Shown one piece after another: positions 1 to 11,227 of a stretch of 64,000 bases of DNA. Position 1 is the stretch's first letter, and each line of letters opens with the position of its first letter. Position numbers and translations under genes: made by a program. The notes under the pieces were generated by a model. The model was not told the origin of the DNA and searched no databases. It saw only the letters and a list, made by a program, of their open reading frames with translations. The DNA comes from Cololabis saira (Eukaryota > Chordata > Actinopteri > Beloniformes > Belonidae): NCBI RefSeq assembly GCF_033807715.1, contig NC_084592.1:28902419-28966418 (forward strand), written 5' to 3'.

Positions 1-138
1 CTTTCTTTCTTTCTTTCAGGCTCATTTCCTTCCTTCCTTCCTTCCTTCCTTCCTTCCTTCCTTCCTTCCTTTCTTCCTTTCTTCCTTCCTTCCTTCCTTC
101 CTTCCTTCCTTCCTTCCTTCCTTCCTTCCTTCCTTCCT
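1..138. repeat. CTTT / CTTC microsatellite
   Basis: The window opens with (CTTT)n for about 16 bases, a short break, and then (CTTC)n to position 138 with a few CTTT interruptions. It is a pure polypyrimidine tract on the + strand and probably continues left of the window. Such tracts vary greatly in length between individuals and no gene is associated with it. Confidence 0.97.
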
Positions 139-144
139 GCACGT

Positions 145-183
145 TGTGCGTGGATTTAACACAGAACCATAAATCAGCTTTAC
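145..183 (-). mobile_element. Partial copy of CG-rich foldback MITE family (end only)
   Basis: The stretch reads as a decayed version of the terminal motif AACGCGGAACCATAAATCAG that also ends the copies at 32229-32430, 42472-42600 and 55716-55801. Only one end is present; the rest is replaced by the adjacent microsatellite. The family name is not known to me; the assignment rests on the within-window match. Confidence 0.6.
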
Positions 184-292
184 ACAAAAACGTCATCAAC
201 GGGAATTTATCGTTTTTACCGCGAGATGACAAATTCTTACCGTGGGGAATTTTTTTGACGGTTTATCGTGAACGGTAAAATATCGCCCATTC
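184..292 (-). mobile_element. Probable hAT-type MITE end
   Basis: Read on the - strand from 292, the sequence begins AGGAATGGGCGATATTTTAC and continues with repeated 'ACCGT' and 'CGGTAA' motifs. This resembles the ends of 'GGGCGATAT' hAT-type MITEs common in fish, such as the better-preserved one at 8700-9319. I could not find the matching opposite end or a target-site duplication, so the element is partial or degraded. Confidence 0.4.
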
Positions 293-1075
293 CTAACCCA
301 GAGCCTCGGCCGCTGCAGATGGCGGCCTCCACCTCCACACCGCCACACTACACCCGTTTGCTTGTTACATTTAAAGACCCTCATTCAAATGACATCTCCT
401 CTCTCGCAACTTTCAGATCTCCGACCAGAGAATGTGTGTCACTGAGCGCGTGAGACAGCCTGAGAATGAGATGTGGGGGTTGGCGAACAGAATGGAGGTC
501 AGAGGGTCACAGCTATCACATTAGGAGGGAGTGGGAGTCCTGTTTCCCACAGACAGAGACTTATCTAGTCCTGGAGCGGTCGGCAGAACGAGGCTCTGAC
601 TGACTAACTCTCCCAGGGGTCAATGCCTCTCATTCAAACCTTCAACTTTAAAAACCTTTACAAGTTTCTGAACGTCAGTGGCAAAGATGCCCAATACACC
701 CACACGCCCATTTAACCTTTCATAAACTAAACTTGTAATACTTTTAAATCACTTTTTATTAACCCAACTATTAAGTAGTTAACTAAAAATGATTTTGGTG
801 GTTACTTTCTTTAAATCTCCAGCCGTTACGCAGACGGGACCGATCTGATCCCACATCAGCAGGTGGGATCAATACCCATGTAAGTCACTGATCGGATATT
901 GGAATGATGGAAGTCGTGAAAATAGATAAATTAAATTAAATTAGTAATGAAAAATCAAATAAAAAAAAATAATTTATTTCACTATCATTTAACAAATTAA
1001 GTTTAAAAACCTGCTCATTTCAAATAGATTTATTTTGTATTTATTTGAATGCATTTTTGTGTATTTTTTAATTTT
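293..1075. other. No feature recognised
   Basis: No exon, RNA gene or repeat that I can name is visible. The block turns AT-rich after about 900. A GC-richer patch at 300-350 includes a short open frame without recognisable domains. Confidence 0.5.
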
Positions 1076-1352
1076 TTAACCCCTTCATGCCTAAAAATGA
1101 GTTTTAAATGTACAATGTTTATTATACGTTGAAATATAGAAAAAAACAACTCCCAATAGTGTCAGTTGTTTTTAATATTTTGAATACATGGGGTAATTTT
1201 ATTTATTCTTCTATTCATTGTATTTATATTTTAAGAATTTTATTATATCCTATAAATCTATTTTTTTTTAGCATTATTTTGTTTCTCTGGTTGGTGCAGA
1301 GGCCCCAGAAGAGTATGGATCAAATATGCAACATCAGGGATCCAGCGGTTAA
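1076..1352. mobile_element. TTAA-flanked MITE (piggyBac/Kolobok-like), copy 1
   Basis: The segment is bounded by TTAA at 1076-1079 and 1349-1352, with CCCCTTCATGCC inside the left end. Its right third (from about 1295) aligns clearly with 3970-4032, sharing 'GAGGCCCCAGAA', 'TATCAAATATG' and a terminal GG-TTAA. TTAA duplications are typical of piggyBac and Kolobok transposons, but nothing here encodes a transposase, so it is non-autonomous. Terminal inverted repeats are weak in this copy. Confidence 0.55.
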
Positions 1353-2235
1353 GCAATAAAAACAATATTACACATAAACCAACAGCGAAGAGTCATAATC
1401 AAGGAAAAGGACCTCTGACGTCAGAATCTCTGTCAGGTTTTGAGAGATTTATCTCAGATTTGGACCAGAACTGGAACAAAAAGCAGATCTTAACATCAGT
1501 TTCCGATACTTGCTACAGCAAAAGTAGGATGAGTTTCCAAAAATCCCTGCAGATAAAAGCAAAACAGGTCACTAACTTCTAAATGTACGTACAGTATATC
1601 TTTGTTTTTCCAACAACACCCCAGGGTCCCATCAGGAGTGGAAGCGATCCCACTGGCAAGTGTTTTTTGAGGGTAAGACGTTACCTGAAATCTTCTAAAT
1701 CACAGTTGCAAACCAGGTGGTAGTCTGCACGTTTAGAGACCTATTTCAGATGAAATCTCGTCATTTCTGCTGTTAATCTTCTAAAAAGGATGGGCAGTGT
1801 CACATAAACTGTGATTTTCACTTCGAACAGGAACTTTTCTTAGTTTGTGGTTTAACTATAGGATCTCTGCGAACCTCCACGAGTTAACGTAATGCCAATG
1901 TACGAGTCGAGTCCTGCTTGTGGTGGGGGTTGTTTTTATGATATTGGCCAATTCTGGATGCAATCTGGGAGTTCAATCTACCCCATAGGAATTGAAACAG
2001 TTCCACTAGCATGCCTGTGACGGCTCTCAACAAGCCCAAAAACAATGTAACGCAGAAGAAGACAGTTATTTTCTCACATATTGTGTCTTTTGTTCTGAGT
2101 TACACTCCAAGCACAACGTCTGTTTGACCAGAGGTGATTGATATCTTCCTCCCTTTTTGTGTAACATTAAAATGTTAAAGTAATAAGTTAATAAGTTAAG
2201 TTAATTTAACTGGAAATCTCAGTTAAATTATGTTA
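1353..2235. other. No gene recognised
   Basis: No recognisable coding exon or complete transposable element. The last 80 bases are AT-rich with repeated 'TTAAGTTAA' words and lead into the LINE fragment. Confidence 0.5.
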
Positions 2236-3043
2236 AAACTAAGGTATCAAAGAATATTTTTGTTTTGAACAAAGTGAAGCATGTTTTAGATTACAAGACA
2301 ATGCGAATTTTGTATTGCTCACTTATTTTGCCTTATTTTAGTTATTGTGTCGAAGTTTGGGGGAATACATACACAACAAATATCAAGCCTTTGTTTATTT
2401 TACAGAAGAGAGCAGTACGGATCATACATAAAAAGGAGGCAAGAGAACACACCAATGGACTTTTTATCAATGCAGGATTAATTAAACTTAAATATATTAT
2501 TGAGTACAGACTTTATTGGTTATGTTCAAGGCAAAAAGCAGAATATTGCCTGAAAATATACAAAGTTTTTTTGTGTTTAGTTCAGAAGATAAGAACCATA
2601 GGAGGAAATTTGATTTTAAACATCCGTTTGCACGCACCACTTTAAAACAAATGTGTATTTCAGTATGTGGTGTAAAATTATGGAACTCCTTAACTATTGA
2701 TTTAAAGGATTGCAAAAATATTCAACAGTTCAAGAAATTGTATAAAGACCACACAATTAGACAATATGAATTTAACGGGTAAAATATATTTTGTTGTTTT
2801 TGTTTTTATATTGTTGGTGAGTTAGTGTGTATGTTTTCTTATTTTTTAGTTTTTTCATTATTTCTTTTTTTGGTATTATATAAGTAGTGATTGTTGAACA
2901 GACCATCTTCATATGAATTGTTTTATTTATTTTGAGAAAGGGGCTTGGTATATAAGGCTTTCTTCTTCTTGCCCCCTTTCCATCGTGGAATGGAACATGT
3001 GTGAACTGTTTCCATGATATGGAATAAATAAAAATGAAATGAA
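2236..3043 (+). mobile_element. LINE 3' fragment: end of reverse transcriptase ORF plus 3' UTR and tail
   Basis: The + strand encodes the C-terminal part of a non-LTR retrotransposon polyprotein, after the reverse-transcriptase catalytic core. It contains ILYCSLILPYFSYCVEVWGN and then, after a frameshift near 2515, CGVKLWNSL and the terminal 'DLKDCKNIQQFKKLYKD' region, ending at a stop at 2780. A 3' UTR follows with the GGGGCTTGG...CTTCTTCTTGCCCC motif and an A-rich tail AATAAATAAAAATGAAATGA. This is the usual 5'-truncated form left by target-primed insertion. The clade (CR1/L2-like) is inferred from sequence style. It is broken by the frameshift and truncation. Confidence 0.85.
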
Positions 3044-3499
3044 AGTCTTTTCCATAAAACACTCTTTTTGGTTTTTTTTCTGCTACCAAGCCTGACTACC
3101 GACTACCAACTGGTGTTTCTTGGATAGCTGGAGCGGCTCTACCAGCATCCGTCATGTTGACCTGGGTTATATCTCATCAGAGCAGTTATTTATTTTAACA
3201 GTTTACGTTCACCATCCAACGTCAGCGGATAATCCTCATCAACAACTGCCGATAATTTCAACAATAACCAAAATGATCTCGACTATGATATTTTTCCATA
3301 ATTAACAACCGGGTCTCTCACATCATTTTGAAGCAGAAAACACGTTGTTTCCTATTTCAGAAACATTATTCAAATGTTCCCACACAACATGCTGCACATG
3401 AACTCCAGAGCTCACATGATACATGTATGTTTCAAAACTTTCAATTTCAAGTAACCGTATGGTTGGGATGTCTGGGGTGATGTCTTGTTATGCGTGGAA

Positions 3500-4181
3500 G
3501 TGAATGGCCTGTGCATGCGTGGGTGCGTTTGGGAGGGTGGGGGGAGATGGGGTCCTCACTCTGCTCTCTTCAGTCCTCTTGTATGTATACAGATGTCCTT
3601 GGACTAATATCTGTTTGTTGGTCTCTTTCCTGTCTTCTCAGACCCCCCCCCCGTCACTTAATCTGGTTCTGCTGGAGGTCTTTTTTTTCTGGGATTTTTC
3701 TTTTTTATTATGTATTTATTTTTTAACTTTTTAATGCTGGACGAACGAAATAACACAGACTTTTTCTATTTTTTTTTTATTTGAAGTGTTAATAATATAT
3801 TGAAATGACAACAATTTCTTCTCCTTTCATTTCACAATTTCTAGACAATTATTTTTCCGATTATTATGAATGCATTAGTTAAGTTTATGTTTTAGTTTAG
3901 TTGTTTCGATTCTTTATAATTTTTAGGTTTGCATAAAACGTTTTATTTCTCCCCTTTTTTATTCATGGGGGTGGCTCAGAGGTCCCAGAAATTCATGTAT
4001 CAAATATGACACATCCAGCATTATAGGGTTAAATATGGACAGATGAGTTTGATATAAATAAATGAATTACAATGAAGTGAATTAAATTGGTCGGACTGTA
4101 TTGATCTTTACAAATGTTGTTTACGTTCTGCGTGAACTGCCTTTCGATGACTCTGAATAAAATTGAATTTAATTGAATTGA
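3500..4181 (+). mobile_element. LINE/SINE 3' end, interrupted by a MITE
   Basis: The left part holds 'TCTGGTTCTGCTGGAGGTC' and 'CTGGGATTTTTC', resembling the 3' UTR common to many fish retroposons. The matching terminus follows the inserted MITE at 3723-4032: 'GTGAACTGCCTTTCGATGAC' and an ATTGA-type tail at 4158-4181. The two halves look like one older insertion split by the MITE. No coding sequence remains. Confidence 0.55.
3723..4032. mobile_element. TTAA-flanked MITE, copy 2
   Basis: TTAA occurs at 3723-3726 and 4029-4032. The inverted termini are visible: the right end read inward is CCCTATAATGCTGGATGTG, and the left end is CTTTTTAATGCTGGACGAA. The inner right portion matches the copy at 1076-1352. 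No transposase ORF is present. It sits inside an older retroposon 3' end, so it is the younger insertion there. Confidence 0.7.
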
Positions 4182-6385
4182 CTGTATGGCTCAATATGCT
4201 GTAATTTCTGCTGTGGGCCAGGATTCAGAAGGTCAGTGGACATACTGAAGCCAAACTGACTAAACCTACTATATATATGATGGTTTTGACGTATTAAAAA
4301 GGCAGAAAAATGTACTTGTTGCTTCTCTAAACACTGCTCGGTCGCATCCCTTCTCTGAACAACCAGAGACAAGAGACAGACAGGGAGTCTGAGCCCTGCA
4401 GGGCTCCTCACAGTCCTGCTCAGGCAAGCAGAAACAGCTCGGCTGTCACGCTCAATAAGGCGCATTCCATAACAACAGGGGAATATATAGCCTGTGGTGC
4501 CTAAACAACAGTTACAGTCCCGATGCTCCACCTCATTTAAATGCTTGTAGGCACTGCCACTTAGAAACAGCAGATCGAGTCTCGATAGTTTTCCCGCACA
4601 AGACATTTACCCTGAGAACATGTCTGAAATGCCACAAAATTCCCTGGTGGGTTTTAAATGATCTTTTGTTGATTTTTTTAGGCTTGAGATCAAATCAAAC
4701 CCCGTGCATGCATATTTTGGGAAGTATGACTCATGTGATTCATGCAGGAGAAGGTTTTTTTGTTGTTGATTTTTGTTTTTTGCACAAATTTCCTGAAAAA
4801 AAGGTAATATTTTTCATATCAGACACCGATTTAAAAATTGTCACACTGCCCATCATCAGTATGATGTAACCAACAGAAAAAACCCAGAGGTGTGATCCGA
4901 GACTTCCCAGATCACACCCAAAGCGTATCTTGTAGCGTTCTTGTAGCTATAATGACTCTACTAATTAGTGTGCTGTCAGGTCGGAAGAAATACCTCGACT
5001 GTAATTGGTTCACACAGTTTGAGAGGTTTCTCTCAACTGATGACAGACACTATATTGATTTTCCTGAGAGAAATCCTTGCTGACTGGACTGAGACAGAAA
5101 TGAGCTGAACCCTAAATCCTAATAATTGCTTACCATCCCAATGTGTGATGACAGAAGCAATGCATCATTTGAAACGCATGTGATTTATGGACGTTTTGGA
5201 GATACAATAGTGTTAAAATTTGTCTGCTGGTAAAAATAAAAAAAAGAGAAGAAAAATAATATCCCCACTGTGTATGTGCATGTGATTGTCATTGTCTTTC
5301 AGTCATCTTTGAGGCTGAAGCATCAATTTTGGTAGAATGGCGCTGTCTGCTGGCCATGATATAAACTACAACAAGGCAATATTTAAAACATAAAAAAGGA
5401 GACGTACACACACAAACAAACCTACACATGACCTTTCTAATGTTTAATTTAATGCTACAAACATCTAATATTTAAGAATGAAGAAGTTATTAGGTCTCAT
5501 AAATCAAAGAAATAAGTTGATACATTGGTGCCGCGCCTATTCTCAGCAGCCTTTCTGGATGTCACCTTTTGCAAAAATAAACTTAAATTAGCATCCTTCA
5601 CACATGTTATCTCCAGATGACAAAAAACAAACTTTACTCAGCAGGCTGACAAAACACACCTGTGGAAAACAAAACACGGCCACCAGACCTGTCAGCCGTA
5701 GGCAGCACCGCGTGGTAGATAAAGCACGTAGTCAAGGTGCTCATGTTGGAGGAGACAATTCAAATCAAAATAAAAAAAGCTGTTATGTGACATGTTGCTG
5801 GAAGGTAAGACGGCGTGATCAGATTTCACACAATCGCTGGTTTGATTGATGCTCACTGAGATAAAGTCATTACAAGGTGTTTGTTTCCATCGTTAACAAA
5901 GCCGACAGGAGGCCTCCGGTCGCACCTGCGGTGTTGATGTGAGAGCTCAGACAAACACACCAACCTCCAACCTGTGCTCCAACTGAATAACAGCACTTCA
6001 GTGGCTCTAACATCCAAAAGCACATGAGATGGTTGAAACGGGTTCAGTCTTTGACTGAATATTTACAAATAAATAGTTTATACTAAAATGTCCATTTTAT
6101 TTGTTTCACCATTTTCACCAGTAGAGGGAGACCAAACCTCTGTGAGGTCGACTCCAAGGCTCAGTAGGACACCGACATCATGAAGTCTAAAACCACTGCA
6201 GTCACAGGACTTTTTGTATGAAAACTGAAGTAAATTAAGCCTCAGATGGATCTCACGTGGCATGTTACGCAGTGCACTTGGTTAACTGCTTATCAGCAGA
6301 TGTGAGCAGCTCTAGAGAGCTGGTCTGGAGCATTGAGGGTGGAGGGATAATGGTTGGGCCTTGCGTTAAGACCCACGGGACATGA
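4182..6385. other. No gene recognised
   Basis: A 145-codon open frame on the - strand (4169-4606) runs into the retroposon tail and has no recognisable domain. It is most likely chance. Otherwise I see only scattered short A-rich runs and ordinary unique-looking sequence. Confidence 0.5.
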
Positions 6386-6635
6386 CCACCCTACAGTCTC
6401 CTGTCTTGTAAAAGTTTGTAGAGCAACAGGAAAATGATCCCAAACATGCCGCCTAATAACGAGCGACAAAGGAAGGAATCCAGGTCTTTCGTGGTCCAGT
6501 CAACGTCAACGGCTGAATTTGACAGAAGTGTTGTGATTGGACCTGAAAGAAGCTGTCCATAATGACATGTCCAGAGAAATGCTGTATACCTCAGTGGGCT
6601 AAAATTCCTCCACAATCATGATGGGTGATCGTATC
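6386..6635 (-). mobile_element. Degenerate dispersed repeat on the - strand
   Basis: Read on the - strand, the block contains 'GATTGTGGAGGAATTTTAGC', 'CAGCTTCTTTCAGGTCC', 'TTGACTGGACCA' and 'GGGATCATTTTCCTGTTGC'. I recognise these as a decayed version of a repeat widespread in fish genomes. The 74-codon open frame here has a hydrophobic stretch but I treat it as repeat-derived, not as a membrane protein. I cannot assign the transposon family. Confidence 0.4.
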
Positions 6636-7283
6636 GGACACAAAACAAGCTACTTGGACTAAAATACATGGTTGATCTGTTAGTTCCTATGAAGCTCCCA
6701 GACCCCTGAGGTTCATCTGGATCTGGTTTGTTGTGTGTCCCAAGAACCAGAACCAAGCAAGGAACGTCCTGTGAGCGTAAGCTGTAAGGATTAGAGACTC
6801 TACACATGTAAGAACATAAATAAGAGGGAACCAGCCCAAGAAGAGATTTATAAATGAACGCTAACCATCGAGAAAGTCTGCGGACAGATAGAGACGGACA
6901 ATTTGCAGTTGCATACAAAGTGCAGTGGTGGACACGATTTCCACATCCTGTAATAAAACGTAGGGCACAGTGATATACAGTGTCCAACTTTCTCAAATAA
7001 GTGACAGGTGCGTTCATAAACAGCAAGTCTCCATAATCCAGTAAAGGAACAAACGTGGTTGAAATTAAATATTTCCTAACGTGTAGGGAAAAACAAGATT
7101 TGTTTCTAAAGAAGAAACCCAATTTCATCTTAAGCTTACAGACCAGCTTTTCTATGTGTGGTTTAAAAGACAAGTTCTCGTCAATGATAATTCCCAAATA
7201 CTTATATGTTTTGACTGTTTCAAGTTCAACTCCATGAGCAGTTAATATTTTTGGAATACTTAATGGTAGCCGTTTGCCATTTG
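6616..7283 (-). mobile_element. LINE reverse-transcriptase C-terminal fragment, inverted
   Basis: A continuous - strand frame runs from about 7283 down to 6616. It encodes the C-terminal part of a non-LTR retrotransposon ORF2: a 'KTYKYLGIIIDENLSFKPHI' segment, then 'LLDYGDLLF', 'ALRFITG' and 'RWLAFIYKSLLGLVPSYLC', blocks seen after the RT palm in fish LINEs. The catalytic motifs are absent, so it is 5'-truncated. The ORF is uninterrupted over about 220 codons, suggesting moderate age. Its orientation is opposite to the LINE 3' UTR immediately to its right. Confidence 0.85.
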
Positions 7284-7285
7284 CT

Positions 7286-7497
7286 TACCTTACCTGCTGG
7301 ACTCTACTGCCCTTATTTTTAACAGCTTGTGCTTAATTATTTTACTTCTTTTCTTATCATCTTATTCATAATGTTATTCAATCTTATTTGTTATTTACTG
7401 TCTAATTATGTCTTGCCGCTTTTAATGTCAATGTAAAGCACTTTGAATTACCTTGTGTTGAATTGTGCTATACAAATAAACTTGCCTTGCCTTACTT
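7286..7497 (+). mobile_element. LINE 3' UTR and tail
   Basis: The segment ends with 'TGTAAAGCACTTTGAATTAC', 'GTGCTATACAAATAAACTTG' and a CCTTG/CCTTA tail, a recognisable 3' terminus of fish LINEs. The same terminus appears on the - strand near 22900-22960. It abuts the inverted ORF2 fragment at 6616-7283, as expected if both belong to one insertion rearranged during reverse transcription. Confidence 0.75.
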
Positions 7498-8330
7498 GAG
7501 GCTTTTGCCACTAAACATGCTGAATCATCGCGTGTACTCATTTTGTAAACAATGCATCTGCTTTTTTTTTCATTAAATGAATATTTACATATTGTAATTA
7601 TGTGTTCTTAACCTCAGATTTATTTGATCAAGCTCTAATATAGGCCGCATGATGTATTTTTTCTCTTTCTTTTTTAATGACATTCATCAAAGCCTCTAAC
7701 ACACACACATGTACATCAAGGTATTTATTACAGTTTTTTTAAAACAGCGAAAAGAAGTTGTGTGTTAACGTTAAGTGAAGGGTCACCCGGCTCTGACAAA
7801 TCATTTACCGGCCTCCACACCTGGAAGCAGTGGGATCCTCCCACCCCTGGAATCCAGACCCTGCTTGTCTAACATGGGCTGGGTTTCAAGGTCACAGAGT
7901 TGAAAATGTCCCATTCCAGTTAGCTACATATTTACCATAGAGGGGATCGCTCTCTGGGCTGGAAAATGCATATGAAACGGAATGGTTTTATAACCCCGAA
8001 CATGGAGCATGGAGCACAGGAATTTTGTTATTAACGATTAGTGCAGAGAACCAAGTACAATGCTAACAATATGCAGGAATCTGGAGAAAATTAATAAGTG
8101 AACTAAGAACAGATCCCAGGTACAGTTCCAGCAGACTTTAGTTGGTCCAGTAACTAAATGTATGAACCAACAGTCCTCTTCAACGTAAGACCATGTGTTC
8201 ATGGATGATCAAATCCACTAGTTCCTCCTTCAGAGCGCCGTGAAACTGGAAGTTTGCTGTGAAATCGAAAGGTTAAATGACATGTAATCATCTTCTATCC
8301 TCCTCAGTGCTAAACACGAGCTGAGGCGAG
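7498..8330. other. No feature recognised
   Basis: No exon or named repeat is visible. The stretch looks like ordinary intergenic DNA. Confidence 0.45.
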
Positions 8331-8486
8331 TCAGAAGATGGAAAAGTTAAAGGAGGAATTGCACATACCAGCTGCCTCCTCGTCAGTGGCCGCATCAAGT
8401 CTGGACTCCTTCCTGAGACGTTTGACGTACATGCAGGGGGCCAACGGGTCCACTTTGGGAGGCCAGATCATAAATTGTTGCCTCAT
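8331..8486 (-). CDS. Unassigned 51-codon ORF / possible orphan exon
   Basis: The - strand has an ATG at 8484-8486 and a stop at 8331-8333. The middle reads 'PPKVDPLAPCMYVKRLRKES' followed by 'RLDAATDEEAAG', which is protein-like in composition and lacks low-complexity bias. A consensus splice donor (G|GTATGT) lies in frame at 8368-8369, so the segment could be the end of an exon with the last residues read into an intron. I do not recognise the family, see no strong acceptor upstream and no partner exons. Chance or a fragment of an unknown transposon remain possible. Confidence 0.2.
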   Translation of the reverse strand: MRQQFMIWPPKVDPLAPCMYVKRLRKESRLDAATDEEAAGMCNSSFNFSIF

Positions 8487-8520
8487 TGAAAAATGTCAGA
8501 TTTCAGCAAGGCCCTAATGG

Positions 8521-8540
8521 TTTTTTTTTTTTTTTTTTTT
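8521..8540. repeat. Poly(T) run (20 T)
   Basis: A homopolymer of 20 T. It could be the tail of a minus-strand retroposon but no body was recognised to its left. Confidence 0.9.
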
Positions 8541-8699
8541 ACCGACTTAGGGGAAATCTGAGGCTGAGCTGCAGTTCAGAAAAAGACATTAAACCACCCA
8601 ACATGAGCGATGTGAGCGGGGCCCTTTTCCAGCTGCAGGGTTAGGGTTCTGCAGTGTTAGGACTACTACTACTACTACTACTGGCATTTAGCGTATGGC

Positions 8700-9319
8700 G
8701 GGCTGGGCGATATATCGAGATTTTAATATATAACAATATCGTTTATATCGATTTAAAAAAAAATAATAATAATAATTTTTTTTTACATTTTTTTTTTTTT
8801 TACATTTTTTTTTTTAGGATTTTGATATAGCTTATTTTGTGACAAATTGACTTGAATGTTTTATTTGAGATTTGCACAAATGTTTTGTTATTTGCACAAC
8901 TGTCAACCTCAGTGGAAAAGTCTGCCTGTTACTGTCTACATTGTATTAATTGCACAGTGTATTTTAATTTAATTGTTATGCAGGAAAGGGATATTTGTTT
9001 TATTTTATTCAAGAAGCATTTTTATTCTATATATGCAGGCAGTTTATTTTTATTTCATTTGTTTTATACATTTTGATATTGTGCAGACCTCTGTTAACAA
9101 AGGTACCTGTGTGACATTTGGCATGAGGCTTTGTATTAAAACTGACTGTTTTTTTAAGGGTTTGCCTCAGAAAAAAATTAAGCTAACTGAGATGCTATGC
9201 TATAATGCTTTGGGGGAAACCCCAATTAAGGCACAGAAAAAATATCGAGATATATATCGAGTATCGCCATTTAGCTAGAAAATATCGAGATATGACTTTT
9301 GGTCCATATCGCCCAGCCC
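8700..9319. mobile_element. hAT-type MITE ('GGGCTGGGCGATAT' family)
   Basis: Inverted termini are clear: GGGCTGGGCGATATATCGAG on the left, and the right end read inward is GGGCTGGGCGATATGGACC. The interior is AT-rich with many 'ATATCGAGATAT' words near both ends and T-rich runs at 8760-8815. This layout is characteristic of a non-autonomous hAT family abundant in fish. I could not identify an 8-bp target duplication. Open frames inside (8852-9278) are not protein-like. A (CTA)n run lies just outside at about 8664-8682. Confidence 0.8.
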
Positions 9320-11219
9320 TACCAGTGCTAGAACATTTTTTTTGTTCCCTTCCCACCCAACACAACAGTCCCTTTATACAAGAAAGCTACGTCTAAGAAC
9401 ACACCATCATGCGATCATCTCGTCAGAAGTGCAGGCAGCTTACTCAGTGCTGAGTCATGCAAAGAGCCGGACTAATCTACAGATTTAGGGCTGAGTTAGG
9501 GTTGACCAGCTGGGGATGACAACACTGTCGATCTCACTTCCCACGAAGATGAAACAATGTAGAGAGCGGAAGTCTGGAGTTAGCAGTGTTGACACTATGG
9601 ATTAGGATCCATAACCGTGGATGGGAAGAAAAGAACAAATTATACTTCTCTCTAAACGACTTTGTGAGAAAATGGAAAACACACGATTGACTGTTTTAAA
9701 GAAAAAAAACATCCCTTGACCTCTTTATTTCCTTCCAGAAAGACAGTGCTGCTGGGACGTGTTTGTGCCGATCCCGTATACACACCGGACCGTCCCCAGA
9801 AGATCTGCTCTGGTGTTTGTTTGTGTGTGGGCGACTGTTGTTCTAACTAAGATCCTTTCCCAGATGAAAGGAGGAATGTGGGCTTTGAGAAAGGCTGATG
9901 TCCAAGCGAAAACTCCATCAGTGCAACATAAACACAACATTCATGCATCCTTTGCTAAGCGCCATTGACGATATTACATGTAAGGCCACCATCTTTGACA
10001 AATATATTGCATTTGTAGTGAAGAAAGGTGGGAGTCCTCTCCGTGGTGGGAAAAAAAGCACTGGTGCGGATAAGTGAAAGTCTGGATGTTTGTGTGGTTT
10101 TGCTTTGGGCAGCGCAGCTTGAAAGGCACCATTAACGTGATAACTCACCGAAATAAAACATGGAATCTCTCACCACCATACCCAGCTCCTCTTTATGTGC
10201 TGTTTCACTTTAACAACTAAGATAATGATGAAGATTTCTCTTGAAATGGATAATCTATTGTCACTCCCCATTATCTAAGTATGTCATGTCACACACACAC
10301 ACACTTTTTAATGCCGACCTCTGTTGTGGTTTCCCATGGTGTAATAAAACGGGCGCAGCGGCCTGGCAGACCATCATGTGGCCAGAAATAAAACAAGACA
10401 GTGACGCACTCATTCATGAGTTTACAAGAGTGTTGCTCTTCTCATGGAGCGCACTTTAAGCATCCTGTCTTCAGCCTGCACGCAGAAACACGTGCTTGTG
10501 AAGTCTCTCCGCCCGCTGTGCGACCGGTTTACATTAAAAGTTCATTCATGTGTCACGGGTACCGCAGGACAAGCAAAACAACGCACTTAAAATTCATTAA
10601 AGATGTTATCTATGTCTCAAAGCCTCACGCAGGGCTGAATTCCACTCGGTGACTCATTTCTGCACGAGTAGAAACCTTGCTGTGTGGGTCGGGACCGTGA
10701 GTCAGGATAAGCAGAGGACGATCGGAAATTTCTCCAACTTGCTAACAGATGGAGGGGAAATCCAGGAGTATCAGTTACCGGGAGGTCAGCACACTGAGGA
10801 CAAGATTTCCACATGATTTATACTTTCACAAACATATATGCCTTGTTCACAAATCCGGATGCACTAGACGGAGCACAAATTGTGCACGTTTTGAGAGAGG
10901 AATATGGAAATAAATGGCATCAAAGTGTTTGAGTCTGGTAGAAAGCAGTGCTGGCCCCAGGAAGATTTTATGGGGTCCCGAGATTTGGTGCTGGGCTGGT
11001 GTTCTGTACAACGAACCAGACGAGTGCGTGAGACAAAACAAGAGAGGCGTATGGACAAAAGTTTATTAATACAGCCAATTTTCTTACGATGAGAGTCCGT
11101 CAAGATGCTGGAGGAAGAGACCGGTGGGTTGTAGGATGTCTACATCTCGTCACTGCTCATGTGTGTGAGTGTGGTGGGGAAAAATGTTTTATTTACCCGC
11201 AACCTGACATGCAGGGTTG
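9320..11219. other. No gene recognised
   Basis: Several overlapping open frames of 60-80 codons occur on both strands but none shows a domain, a codon-level signal or good splice context. A short (CA)n run is at about 10290-10303. Confidence 0.5.
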
Positions 11220-11227
11220 GGCTAGAG

